From the NCBI GenBank assembly GCA_030639305.1, contig DAOWCY010000091.1, forward strand, positions 1 to 27,040: a DNA stretch of 27,040 nt, given 5' to 3'. The notes beneath the pieces are model-generated. The model saw only the letters and a program-made list of their open reading frames with translations, made no database searches and was not told the origin of the DNA. This document shows, one piece after another, positions 14,498 to 22,790 of the stretch (its first letter is position 1; every line of letters starts with the position of its first letter). The stretch is from JAGLQA01 sp023135565. GTDB taxonomy: Bacteria > Acidobacteriota > Aminicenantia > UBA2199. Made by a program: the position numbers and the translations under genes.

Positions 14498-15427
14498 TTG
14501 AAAGACGAAGAAATTTTGCAGAAGGTTTTAGAAAAATTTAGGAAGGACCAGAAACAGAATTACGAATATCCAGAGGAACATCGTATTGAACAGGTCACAA
14601 TTGCTTATATTTTAAATAGAATCCCTGATAAAAATAAAGAGGTTTTAAAATTAATGGATGTAAACTATATCCTTAAGCTTCTTAAGAGAAGCGGTAGTGA
14701 AGATGTCTTTGGAGAATATGAGGAAATTGTGGAATGTTTTAAGGATCAGGTTACGTACTATCAAAATCTTGGCAATCCCCATATAGCTGAGATAATCCGT
14801 GCTGGGGAAATAGAAGACCAGAGCCGAAAGGTTGAACTTCCGTATCTTTTAATGGAGTATATAGAAGGTAGAAGTTTGATGTGTATACTAAAAGAAAGAA
14901 AATCTCCCCTTCCCTTTGATAGAATACTGGAAATTGCAGGAGATATTGAAGATGCTTTAACGATTATACATAAAATGAAGATAATACATGGAGATTTGGC
15001 CCCTGAATACGTAATAATAAAAAACAGTGGAGAAGCTGTCATAAGTAATGTAGTCCTAACGGAAAACATACTTACTTTTAATACCACTAGTAGAAACTTG
15101 ATATCTACGAATTCATTCATGAAACTACCTAAATATAAGGCCCCGGAACAGTTTGAAGATAACAGTGGGGAAGATATTCGGACAGATATATATGCGTTTG
15201 GCGCTATTTTATTCGAGATGTTAACAGGTGAACCTCCCTTCCAGGGCAGCGTTTTTAAGATAATCGAACGACATAAACAAGAGCCTATCCCAAATATTAG
15301 AAAAAAGAATCCGGCTTTGCCCAGGGGAATACAGGAGGTAATAGGAACGGCAATGGCCAAAAAAGTGAAAGACAGATATGGAAGTGTTAAAGAATTCTTA
15401 ACCGAATTACGGAGTTTAATAATATGA
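14498..15427 (+). CDS. Hanks-type pseudokinase (catalytically degenerate Ser/Thr kinase fold)
   Basis: The 309-residue protein follows the bacterial Ser/Thr kinase fold: K51 (EVLKLMD), PYLLMEYIEG hinge, APE at 215-217, DIYAFGAILFEMLTGEPPF and a C-lobe ending PKDRY-like (KDRYGSVKEFL). Key catalytic parts are lost. There is no glycine-rich loop, the catalytic loop reads HGDLAPEYV (D166 kept, the conserved Asn replaced by Y171), and DFG is replaced by SNV (183-185). It should not transfer phosphate normally and may act as a scaffold or allosteric partner for the active kinases downstream. There is no TM segment, so it is probably cytoplasmic. Translation starts at TTG, supported by AAAGGAGG seven bases upstream. 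It is first of the block, 54 nt before the next kinase gene. Confidence 0.85.
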   Translation: MKDEEILQKVLEKFRKDQKQNYEYPEEHRIEQVTIAYILNRIPDKNKEVLKLMDVNYILKLLKRSGSEDVFGEYEEIVECFKDQVTYYQNLGNPHIAEIIRAGEIEDQSRKVELPYLLMEYIEGRSLMCILKERKSPLPFDRILEIAGDIEDALTIIHKMKIIHGDLAPEYVIIKNSGEAVISNVVLTENILTFNTTSRNLISTNSFMKLPKYKAPEQFEDNSGEDIRTDIYAFGAILFEMLTGEPPFQGSVFKIIERHKQEPIPNIRKKNPALPRGIQEVIGTAMAKKVKDRYGSVKEFLTELRSLII

Positions 15428-15481
15428 GGGCTGGTAAGGTTCCTATAAATTGGATAAATAAGCGTTATGGAATAGATTGCT

Positions 15482-18079
15482 ATGAACCCTAATAGATTGA
15501 CAGAAGACATTGATCTGGAGCTTGTGTGGCCTAATATTGGGGATAAGTATAAGCTAAAAGATACAGATAAATTGGGAAGTGGTGGATTTTCGAATATCTA
15601 CAAAATGCATCATGAAATCCTCGGTATAGATTTTGTATTAAAGGTAATGGATTCTGAGTATATTCTTAAGAGCATAGCTAAGAATTACGAAATTAAGGAG
15701 AATGTCAAGGAAAAATATCTTGAAGTAAAAGATAGGTTTATCAATGAAGCAAAACTGTATGAAAAAATCAAACACCCTAATATTGTTGTAATTATAGATG
15801 TTGGAGAAGTCCACGATGATAAAAGACATATTGATGTTCCTTATTCGATTATGGAGTATATCGAAGGAAATCCCCTTGGAAATTTTTTGAAAGCCAAACA
15901 ACCGCTTGAAATAAATGGAGTTTTCAAAATTTCCCAAAACATACTATCTGCTCTTGCCGCTCTTCATCAAAAGGGTATTATTCATCGAGATATAAAACCC
16001 GGAAATATAATGATAAGAAAGGATAATGGAGAGGCCGTGCTAATAGATTTTGGTTTAGCGAAGGATTTATTACGTGAAAAAGACCTGACCGACTCAGACG
16101 ACCGCATCCGTGGTACATTTAAATATATGTCACCTGAGCAGATGGAAAGCTTTAAGAATTTAGAAAAAACTACAGATATTTACTCTTTCGGGCTTGTTTT
16201 GTTTGAGATGTTAACCGGCAAACATCCTTTTGAAGGGAAAGGCTTGATGATTCCCACGTCTCCATTGGATAGTCCTGGGACGAATGTCAGGGAACTTAAC
16301 CCCTATCTGCCGGAAGGTATTGAAAATATAGTTTATAAAGCCATAGCAAACGATCCGGCTGATAGGTATCAAAGTGCAGAAGGATTTTTGAGTGCACTCA
16401 AAGAGTTAGAAGATAGTATAGCAAAATCACCGATACCGGTAAAACCTCCGGTGATTCGAGATGAACCGGCAATAGCCATCAAACCTAAAAGAAAAACCAG
16501 CAAAGTTTTATTATATTTCGCGGGGATTATTGCTGCTGTATTGTCGGCATTCATTATTTTTAATCCTTTAGGTATAGGCAAAGTAGACCCCCAGTATCAA
16601 AAACATATCACATCTGTGAATCGATATATCGACAGCGGAGATTATGAGAAGGCATCCGAATTTTTACAAAAAGCAAAAGAGATAAAAGAATCAAACGAAA
16701 TCAACATTCTTTCAGCAAAAATTGCCGGGTTACAACGCATGAAAGCGGAATTCGAAAAACTTAAGCGGTATGTGCAGGGGGAGGCAGTCGATAGAGATAA
16801 ATTAGAGAGATGCAGGAAATTTTTACACGACCACCAGGATGTTTATAAAAATAGTGACACCGGTTCGATGGTGTCTGAAACCAATAAATTTATTCCCCAA
16901 CTGGAAGGAAAAATAAATGCCTCGGCACAAATAGCGGCCATGAAAAAAGATTTCGGAGATCTGGGAAAATTCTATAATGGAAACGCGCCTGGGGTAAACA
17001 AATTAAAAGAGTGCAATAATTTTTTAGCCAAATATGAGAACATCCCTGCCGATAGTGAAACTGAAGTGATGATCTCCCAGGCACGTAATTTTGGGGGTCA
17101 ACTGCAAAAAGAGATGAGCGATGAAGAGCAGCACCAAAGCTATCTTGCCAATGCAAGGCGATATATACAAGATGGCGATTTAAATAAAGCACGAACATCT
17201 TTGGCAAATGCGATAAAAATAAAAGGGAATACCACTGAAACAGTTCAAATTAATGCTGCTATAGCCGATAAACAAAATGAGATAAAGGAATATGAACAAA
17301 AACACGGTAAAAAAGAATACGATAGAATTAAAGATAGTATAAAATTCTCAAAATATCGTGCATTTGTTGGAGATTACCCGGAATCGGTCTATATAGAGAA
17401 CTTAAAGAAGAGACTTCGTAAAGCGGATAAGAACTTACCCCCTGAGGCGCACTGGAACGTGATTTCCCAAAATAATAAAGGTTATTACGAAAGGACTTTT
17501 GCCAACAATCACCTCATGATCTATATCCCGGAGAAAAAATTCTGGATCGATAAGTACGAAGTGTCAAACGCTCAATTCAGGGCCTTCGCAAAAGCCTCAA
17601 AGATAGAACTACCCGCAAACGAAAACAAACTTATTAAATCTGATGACGAATACCCCGTTGTCGCTACTTTTGAAAATGCGCGAAGATATTGTCAAAAATA
17701 TGGATTTAGATTGCCTACAGAGGAGGAATGGGGATATGCTGCCGGAAAAGCAAAAGGACATAAATACCCCTGGGGGGATGAATCTCCCGATGAAGGCGGT
17801 ATTTACCGGGCAAATTTTTATCCTAAAGATGGAAAGAAAAAGGAAGACGGTTTTGACGGTACTGCCCCGGTTAAGAGTTTCAAGCAATTCTCTTCCCCCT
17901 TTGGTGTAGTGAATATGGCTGGGAATGTGTCGGAATGGATAAAGGGAAACATAAAAAAAGGTGGGGATTTCTTTTCCTTTAATAAATTCCTTGAAATAAC
18001 ATCGAAAATTACTATAGCGAATGATAATAAAGATGGCTTCAGGTGTATAAAAACAGAAGAAATAGGAGTATTGCGATGA
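15482..18079 (+). CDS. Membrane Ser/Thr protein kinase with extracytoplasmic FGE/SUMF1-like (C-type-lectin-fold) domain
   Basis: The 865-residue protein has an intact kinase domain (about 23-312): glycine loop GSGGFS (32-37), K54, catalytic HRDIKPGN (168-175), DFG 189-191, and an APE-equivalent SPEQ. A proline-rich linker leads to one TM segment (about 341-362), then a charged helical region (about 370-640). A C-terminal FGE/SUMF1-type domain follows (about 660-862; IYIPEKKFWIDKYEVSNAQF, FRLPTEEEWGYAAG, PWGD, GVVNMAGNVSEW, DGFRCIK). The cysteines that true formylglycine-generating enzymes need before the GFRC end are absent, so this is probably a binding domain. Topology suggests that it senses something outside the membrane and signals to the kinase inside. 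The ribosome site is weak; the stop overlaps the next gene by 4 nt. Confidence 0.88.
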   Translation: MNPNRLTEDIDLELVWPNIGDKYKLKDTDKLGSGGFSNIYKMHHEILGIDFVLKVMDSEYILKSIAKNYEIKENVKEKYLEVKDRFINEAKLYEKIKHPNIVVIIDVGEVHDDKRHIDVPYSIMEYIEGNPLGNFLKAKQPLEINGVFKISQNILSALAALHQKGIIHRDIKPGNIMIRKDNGEAVLIDFGLAKDLLREKDLTDSDDRIRGTFKYMSPEQMESFKNLEKTTDIYSFGLVLFEMLTGKHPFEGKGLMIPTSPLDSPGTNVRELNPYLPEGIENIVYKAIANDPADRYQSAEGFLSALKELEDSIAKSPIPVKPPVIRDEPAIAIKPKRKTSKVLLYFAGIIAAVLSAFIIFNPLGIGKVDPQYQKHITSVNRYIDSGDYEKASEFLQKAKEIKESNEINILSAKIAGLQRMKAEFEKLKRYVQGEAVDRDKLERCRKFLHDHQDVYKNSDTGSMVSETNKFIPQLEGKINASAQIAAMKKDFGDLGKFYNGNAPGVNKLKECNNFLAKYENIPADSETEVMISQARNFGGQLQKEMSDEEQHQSYLANARRYIQDGDLNKARTSLANAIKIKGNTTETVQINAAIADKQNEIKEYEQKHGKKEYDRIKDSIKFSKYRAFVGDYPESVYIENLKKRLRKADKNLPPEAHWNVISQNNKGYYERTFANNHLMIYIPEKKFWIDKYEVSNAQFRAFAKASKIELPANENKLIKSDDEYPVVATFENARRYCQKYGFRLPTEEEWGYAAGKAKGHKYPWGDESPDEGGIYRANFYPKDGKKKEDGFDGTAPVKSFKQFSSPFGVVNMAGNVSEWIKGNIKKGGDFFSFNKFLEITSKITIANDNKDGFRCIKTEEIGVLR

Positions 18080-19521
18080 CAAACAACAAGACGTTAAAAA
18101 AAATGATTATTATAGTTGTAATTTTTTCATTCATTCTTCAAGGTGACATTTTTTTGTATTCTCAAAGTGGAAATATAATAGAATCACAATTTGAGGAGGC
18201 TAAAAAGGAATACCGGAAGGGAAAGGATGGAAAAGAAATTTTTTATAAAAAATCAATAAACAGGCTAAATGATATAATCACTATAGTAAGTGAAAAGGGG
18301 TTATCTAAAGAAGACAGACATATACACTGGAAGAGTTACTGCCTCCTTGGCGCCAATTATGAAAGGCTTAAAAAGAAAAAAGAGGCCAAATCCAATTATA
18401 GTTCAGCAAGGCAGCGTTGGCGTAATTGGGTAAACCAATTGAAAGAAAAAGGAGATACCCAACAAAATGTTATTCCGAAAATGGGAAAAAGACCGCCTAA
18501 TAATATAGATGAAATTAGTCTCGAAAAGCTGAAACTGGCCCAAAAATATTTTCGCGGTAAGAAACCATCCACATGGGTACCGGTTCTCTTGGGGGCTGCC
18601 GCCGTCGGTGTTATTTTTTACCTCCTGTTAAAAAAATCTAAGAAACCCGAAAAGTACACCCTGACCGTAACTGTAGGCGAAGGCGTGGAAGGCAGCCCTG
18701 CTTCCGGTTCCTATACCTATCGAGATGGCGAAAACGTGAACTATAATTACAGCTTGCAAAGCGGATACTCAAATCTAACCGTGACCTTAGACGGAAACCA
18801 GGTATCTGAAAGCGGCTCCATTACTATGAACCAGGAACATACCCTGAGTGTTACGAGTTCAGCCAACCAACCTGCATTTGTTACCGATGTAGATCAAGTA
18901 ACCGTACCTGAAGGGGGAACCGCTACTTTTAGAGTTAAACTGTCCACCCAACCCACGTCTGCGGTTAATGCCACAATCGGTGTCAGCGGAGATAACGATA
19001 TTTCGGTTCAATCCGGTTCATCTTTAACCTTTAACACATCGAATTGGAATACCTTTCAGGACGTAACCTTGTCTGCTGCTGCCGATATAGATACAGAAAA
19101 CGGAACAGCATCTATACGTATCACTGCCTTCGGTATCCCGGACAAAGAGATTTTAGTAGTTGAAAACGACAATACCCCCTATTCACTCACACTATGCGAT
19201 GAGGAAGGATATGATTTTTCAGAAAAAGAGAAAACCAACCCCTCTTCAGGCGACTTACATATGCAGCGGATTTTGGGAGTAATGTCTTTCTACTCCGATT
19301 ATCCTGCTCAAAGAGGAATTACGACTATAGGTCATTTCTCCGGAGATCTGATTGATGTCACAATACCTACAAGCGGATACAGAGGTAACGAAACGGCTCA
19401 AACCGGACATGTTTATATTGTTCCTGATCGAAACGATAATAATTATTTTATTGTGTTTAGAGTAGTAAATATAACGAGTAACTGCGTTACAATTGAGTGG
19501 ATACGTAAAAGCGGAGATTGA
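18076..19521 (+). CDS. Membrane protein with InlB-type and Calx-beta-like repeats, unknown function
   Basis: The ATG at 18076 is chosen over one at 18043 because AGGAG lies eight bases upstream and the ATGA overlaps the stop of the kinase gene. This gives 481 residues. Residues about 8-30 are a signal sequence or anchor. A charged helical region follows, perhaps TPR-like (EEAKKEYRKGKDG...; WKSYCLLGANYERLKKKKEA), then a second TM segment (about 167-187, PVLLGAAAVGVIFYLLL) and KKSKK. C-terminal to it are a divergent InlB B-repeat (YTLTVTVGEGVEGSPASG), a Calx-beta-like domain (VTVPEGGTATFRVKLS) and an unassigned region of about 100 residues. The positive charges after TM2 would place the beta domains inside the cell, which is odd for such domains. 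Coupling to the kinase suggests that it is a partner or substrate. Confidence 0.75.
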   Translation: MTNNKTLKKMIIIVVIFSFILQGDIFLYSQSGNIIESQFEEAKKEYRKGKDGKEIFYKKSINRLNDIITIVSEKGLSKEDRHIHWKSYCLLGANYERLKKKKEAKSNYSSARQRWRNWVNQLKEKGDTQQNVIPKMGKRPPNNIDEISLEKLKLAQKYFRGKKPSTWVPVLLGAAAVGVIFYLLLKKSKKPEKYTLTVTVGEGVEGSPASGSYTYRDGENVNYNYSLQSGYSNLTVTLDGNQVSESGSITMNQEHTLSVTSSANQPAFVTDVDQVTVPEGGTATFRVKLSTQPTSAVNATIGVSGDNDISVQSGSSLTFNTSNWNTFQDVTLSAAADIDTENGTASIRITAFGIPDKEILVVENDNTPYSLTLCDEEGYDFSEKEKTNPSSGDLHMQRILGVMSFYSDYPAQRGITTIGHFSGDLIDVTIPTSGYRGNETAQTGHVYIVPDRNDNNYFIVFRVVNITSNCVTIEWIRKSGD

Positions 19522-19637
19522 AATCGTTTTAGCGCGGCTTATAGACCACGCTTATTATGATGATATAAAACGCGCATTAAAAACCCTCCCAAAGTTCTAC
19601 ACATGACTGGCATTCTAACTAAAATTTCCATGTGCAC

Positions 19638-19666
19638 TTGAAAATTAAAATAAAATGGGGTAATAT
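19638..19666 (+). promoter_or_regulatory. Promoter for the double-kinase gene, leaderless arrangement
   Basis: TTGAAA (19638-19643), a 17-nt spacer and TAATAT (19661-19666) end six bases before the ATG at 19673. The predicted transcription start therefore falls on the start codon. The rest of the 151-nt gap (19522-19672) shows no gene or clear terminator. Confidence 0.5.
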
Positions 19667-19672
19667 TAAATC

Positions 19673-22666
19673 ATGACGATAACAATAGATTTGGATAAGA
19701 GTGTGTTAGATGGGATACTTCTCAAGCTAAAAAACAAGTATGAATACCAAAAAAAATTGGGGGAAGGACTTTTTACGAAGACATACCTACTGCGTCACAA
19801 AATTCACCAGGAAGACCATGCTCTGAAAATAATGGATGTCAGTTATATTTTAAGAACACTGGAAAAAGGCGATTTTCAAGATAGTGTGCAGGAATTCGAG
19901 AAAATCAAAGAAAATTTTATAGAAGAATTAGACTCGTTTTGGAAAATCGATCATCCCAATATTATAAAGATATACGATAGAGATGTTATGGAAAGAGAAA
20001 CTGACGGCATTGAAATTCCCTATATTATAATGCAGTATGTAAATGGTACACCGTTACACCATATTATAAAAGAAAGCTCTCCCCTTGAGATCGGAAGGGT
20101 TAACTCCATATCGCGGAACATTCTCGATGCCATCGCTGTCATACACGAGAGGGGCATTATTCATAAAGATATTAAACCTGCCAATATTATGATTGAGAAG
20201 GAAAGTGGTAATGCGATATTAATCGATTTCGGTATCACCAAAGATATATTGAAAGACCCAATAATATCGGTTACTGGAGGTCGTCCGGGCATAGAATTTT
20301 ACATGTCACCTGAGCAGTTTATGGGAAGCAGCGATATTGGGAAAGCGACCGACATTTATTCTTTTGGGGTAATATTATACGAGATGTTGGCAGGAGAGCC
20401 ACCTTTTAAGGGGAAACCATTTGAAGTGGCAAATGCTCACCTCAATGCCCCTATACCGGATATAAGGGAAATAAATCCCGAACTGCCCAAAGGAATCGAG
20501 AGGGTGATCGAAACGGCCATGGCTAAAAAACCGTCCGACAGGTTTGCCAGCGCGGAAGAGTTTAAACAAAGCCTTTTGAAAGCGGATGCACGGCTTGAAG
20601 ACGATAATGACTGGAAAGAAGTCGATGCCAAAATAGGAGGCACTTATGAAACTGAATATTGTTTGTATACAGGAAACTGGTTTAAAGTATACCGGGTACG
20701 GCATCGAAGGTTAGGCTCTTTTAGAATATTGAAAATAATGAGATATAGTCAACTTAAAGAAAAAGATGAGAAATATGTGAGAAAATTCACAAACCGGTTG
20801 GTAAGAGAAGCGCAGTTATTAGCCAATCTAAAGCATGAAAATATTGTAAAGATATATGATATCAATACCACGAAGAAAAATGATATACCTTATCTAATTA
20901 TGGAGTATGTGGAGGGTAAAAATTTAGCCCAACTCTTAAAGAATCAAAAACCATTGAATTTTGAGCATTCATTAAAAATAGCTTCCGGTACTCTTTCAGC
21001 ACTCCGGGAGATGCACCGGCAAAAAAAACCTATCATCCATAGGGATATTAAACCGGAAAATATAATAATAGAAAAAAGGGATGAGAAAGAGGACATCGGC
21101 AGCCCGATATTAATCGATTTTGGATTGGCTAAAAGCATTCGAGACACTTCGTCTTTAACAGCCACAAAAGAGGTTATCGGCTCTTTTTTCTATATGCCGC
21201 CGGAGCAGTGGAAGGGTATGAGTAAAGTTGACACAGCTTCCGACGTCTACGCTTTCGGGGTTGTGTTTTTTGAGATGTTAACCGGTGAACGCCCTTTTAA
21301 AGGTGACGATGCGTCAACGCTAATGCATGAACATTTGGATGCAAATGTTCCAAATGTCAGAAAAATAAACCCTTCTTTACCGGGAGGTGTCGAAAAAATA
21401 ATAGAAAAAGCCATGGCTAAAAAGCCGAAAGATAGGTACCGGGATGCAGGAGAATTCCTGGCAGCACTCGAAGAAATAAGAGACAATTATGAAGTTGAAA
21501 CAGCAGCAGATGTTAACGTTGAATCTAATAATAATCCGGAAAGGATTGAAAAAACAGTGAAAAAACAGAAAGTTGAAGAGGAGAGTGACCGGGAATTGCT
21601 TGAAGTCGATGAGGAAAAGGGCAATATGAAGATTGACAAGGAACAAGAAGGGGTAAACGAAAAAGAGATAGATAAAGTAGAAGATGGACAAAAACAGCAG
21701 CCAGGAAAAATAGATGAGGTTGAGTGCGGATCAAAAAATAAGGTTTCCCGGGAAAAAACCATTAAATTCTTGGTGCTAATATTTATAGTCTTAATGGTTA
21801 TATATATGGGGAAAGACACAACAAAAGGAATAATGGATGGGATGCTGCCTCTTTCCTGCGGGAATAGTGCTAAAAAAGCCGGGTTGGAAAGACATGAAGA
21901 AAAAAAGAGAGCCGAGTTGGAAAAATATGAAAAAATAAAGAATAACATAAATTTATCGAATTATCTTGAGTTCGAATATAAATACCCGAAGTCCGGATTT
22001 ATTGGAGATTTAAGAATTAGATTGCGTAACGCAGATAAACACTTGCCGCCTGAGAAATACTGGTCGGAAACCCTCGCCAAAAGTAAAAACGATAAGGGTT
22101 ACTATGAGAAAACTTTTACTATAAATAAAAACGGCGATCATACACATACCATGATATATATCCCGGAGAAGAATTTCTGGATCGATAAATACGAAGTCTC
22201 AATCGGACAGTTTAATAAATTCGATAATATGGTAACCGGCAGGCCTGATTGCCCTGCCTTTGCGACTTATGAGCAAGCAAAAGCTTACTGCCGAGAATAT
22301 GGTTTTAGACTGCCTACACAAGATGAGTGGGAATACGCAGCGGGGAAAGAATTTGGGCGAATATACCCGTGGGGTGATGATCCACCTAAAGATGGCAATA
22401 ATCTCTACCGGGCAAATTTTAAATCACTAAAAGGCGAGCCCTGCAATGGAAAGTCACCCGTTTGGCGTTTTAAAGCATATTGCTCGCCATTCGGGGTTGT
22501 CAATATGGCCGGTAATGCCTGGGAATGGGTAGGGGGAAGGTTATTAAAAGGAGGTGGAGGTTGGTCAGGACCAGGAGAACTGAGTATATCAACAACACGT
22601 CAAAAAGGTGTTAATGAGAAGACTATAGCAGGTTTCAGGTGTATTAAGTACGATAAGGAAGATTAG
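19673..22666 (+). CDS. Double Ser/Thr kinase with TM segment and FGE/SUMF1-like domain
   Basis: The 997-residue protein carries two kinase domains in tandem. Kinase 1 (about 23-305): GEGLFT loop (30-35), K52, HKDIKPAN (164-171, the usual Arg replaced by Lys), DFG 185-187. Kinase 2 (about 322-604): K354, HRDIKPEN (456-463), DFG 482-484, but no glycine-rich loop (the stretch at 329-334 is CLYTGN). A charged, Glu/Lys-rich linker (605-695) leads to one TM segment (about 697-713). After a short helix comes the FGE-like domain (about 826-992; IYIPEKNFWIDKYEVSIGQF, FRLPTQDEWEYAAG, PWGDD, NMAGNAWEWV, AGFRC). Its C-terminal segment has no paired active-site cysteines, so formylglycine formation is unlikely. 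The architecture mirrors the kinase at 15482-18079, suggesting duplication plus gain of a second kinase. It has its own promoter and no Shine-Dalgarno site. Confidence 0.88.
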   Translation: MTITIDLDKSVLDGILLKLKNKYEYQKKLGEGLFTKTYLLRHKIHQEDHALKIMDVSYILRTLEKGDFQDSVQEFEKIKENFIEELDSFWKIDHPNIIKIYDRDVMERETDGIEIPYIIMQYVNGTPLHHIIKESSPLEIGRVNSISRNILDAIAVIHERGIIHKDIKPANIMIEKESGNAILIDFGITKDILKDPIISVTGGRPGIEFYMSPEQFMGSSDIGKATDIYSFGVILYEMLAGEPPFKGKPFEVANAHLNAPIPDIREINPELPKGIERVIETAMAKKPSDRFASAEEFKQSLLKADARLEDDNDWKEVDAKIGGTYETEYCLYTGNWFKVYRVRHRRLGSFRILKIMRYSQLKEKDEKYVRKFTNRLVREAQLLANLKHENIVKIYDINTTKKNDIPYLIMEYVEGKNLAQLLKNQKPLNFEHSLKIASGTLSALREMHRQKKPIIHRDIKPENIIIEKRDEKEDIGSPILIDFGLAKSIRDTSSLTATKEVIGSFFYMPPEQWKGMSKVDTASDVYAFGVVFFEMLTGERPFKGDDASTLMHEHLDANVPNVRKINPSLPGGVEKIIEKAMAKKPKDRYRDAGEFLAALEEIRDNYEVETAADVNVESNNNPERIEKTVKKQKVEEESDRELLEVDEEKGNMKIDKEQEGVNEKEIDKVEDGQKQQPGKIDEVECGSKNKVSREKTIKFLVLIFIVLMVIYMGKDTTKGIMDGMLPLSCGNSAKKAGLERHEEKKRAELEKYEKIKNNINLSNYLEFEYKYPKSGFIGDLRIRLRNADKHLPPEKYWSETLAKSKNDKGYYEKTFTINKNGDHTHTMIYIPEKNFWIDKYEVSIGQFNKFDNMVTGRPDCPAFATYEQAKAYCREYGFRLPTQDEWEYAAGKEFGRIYPWGDDPPKDGNNLYRANFKSLKGEPCNGKSPVWRFKAYCSPFGVVNMAGNAWEWVGGRLLKGGGGWSGPGELSISTTRQKGVNEKTIAGFRCIKYDKED

Positions 22667-22790
22667 GCGGTAATAAAAACAAATTGTCCCAAACTATCCT
22701 TATGTTTACGAAGGCGCGGTTTAATTTATATTTGGGATTAAAAATTTGGAATTTGTAATTTTCTTTTTATTTCCGGCATTCGGGGACAAC

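Noticed and set aside
14245..14541. 98-codon plus-strand frame upstream of the pseudokinase
   Set aside because: It includes minisatellite-like and hairpin sequence, overlaps the well-supported TTG start with AAAGGAGG, and shows no recognisable domain.
15424..15492. 22-codon frame overlapping both the pseudokinase stop (ATGA) and the next kinase start
   Set aside because: It could couple translation of the two kinases, but it is too short and lacks other evidence.
17800..18060. FGE-domain C-termini as diversity-generating retroelement variable regions
   Set aside because: No reverse transcriptase, no template repeat and no adenine-biased codon pattern with a matching copy in the window.
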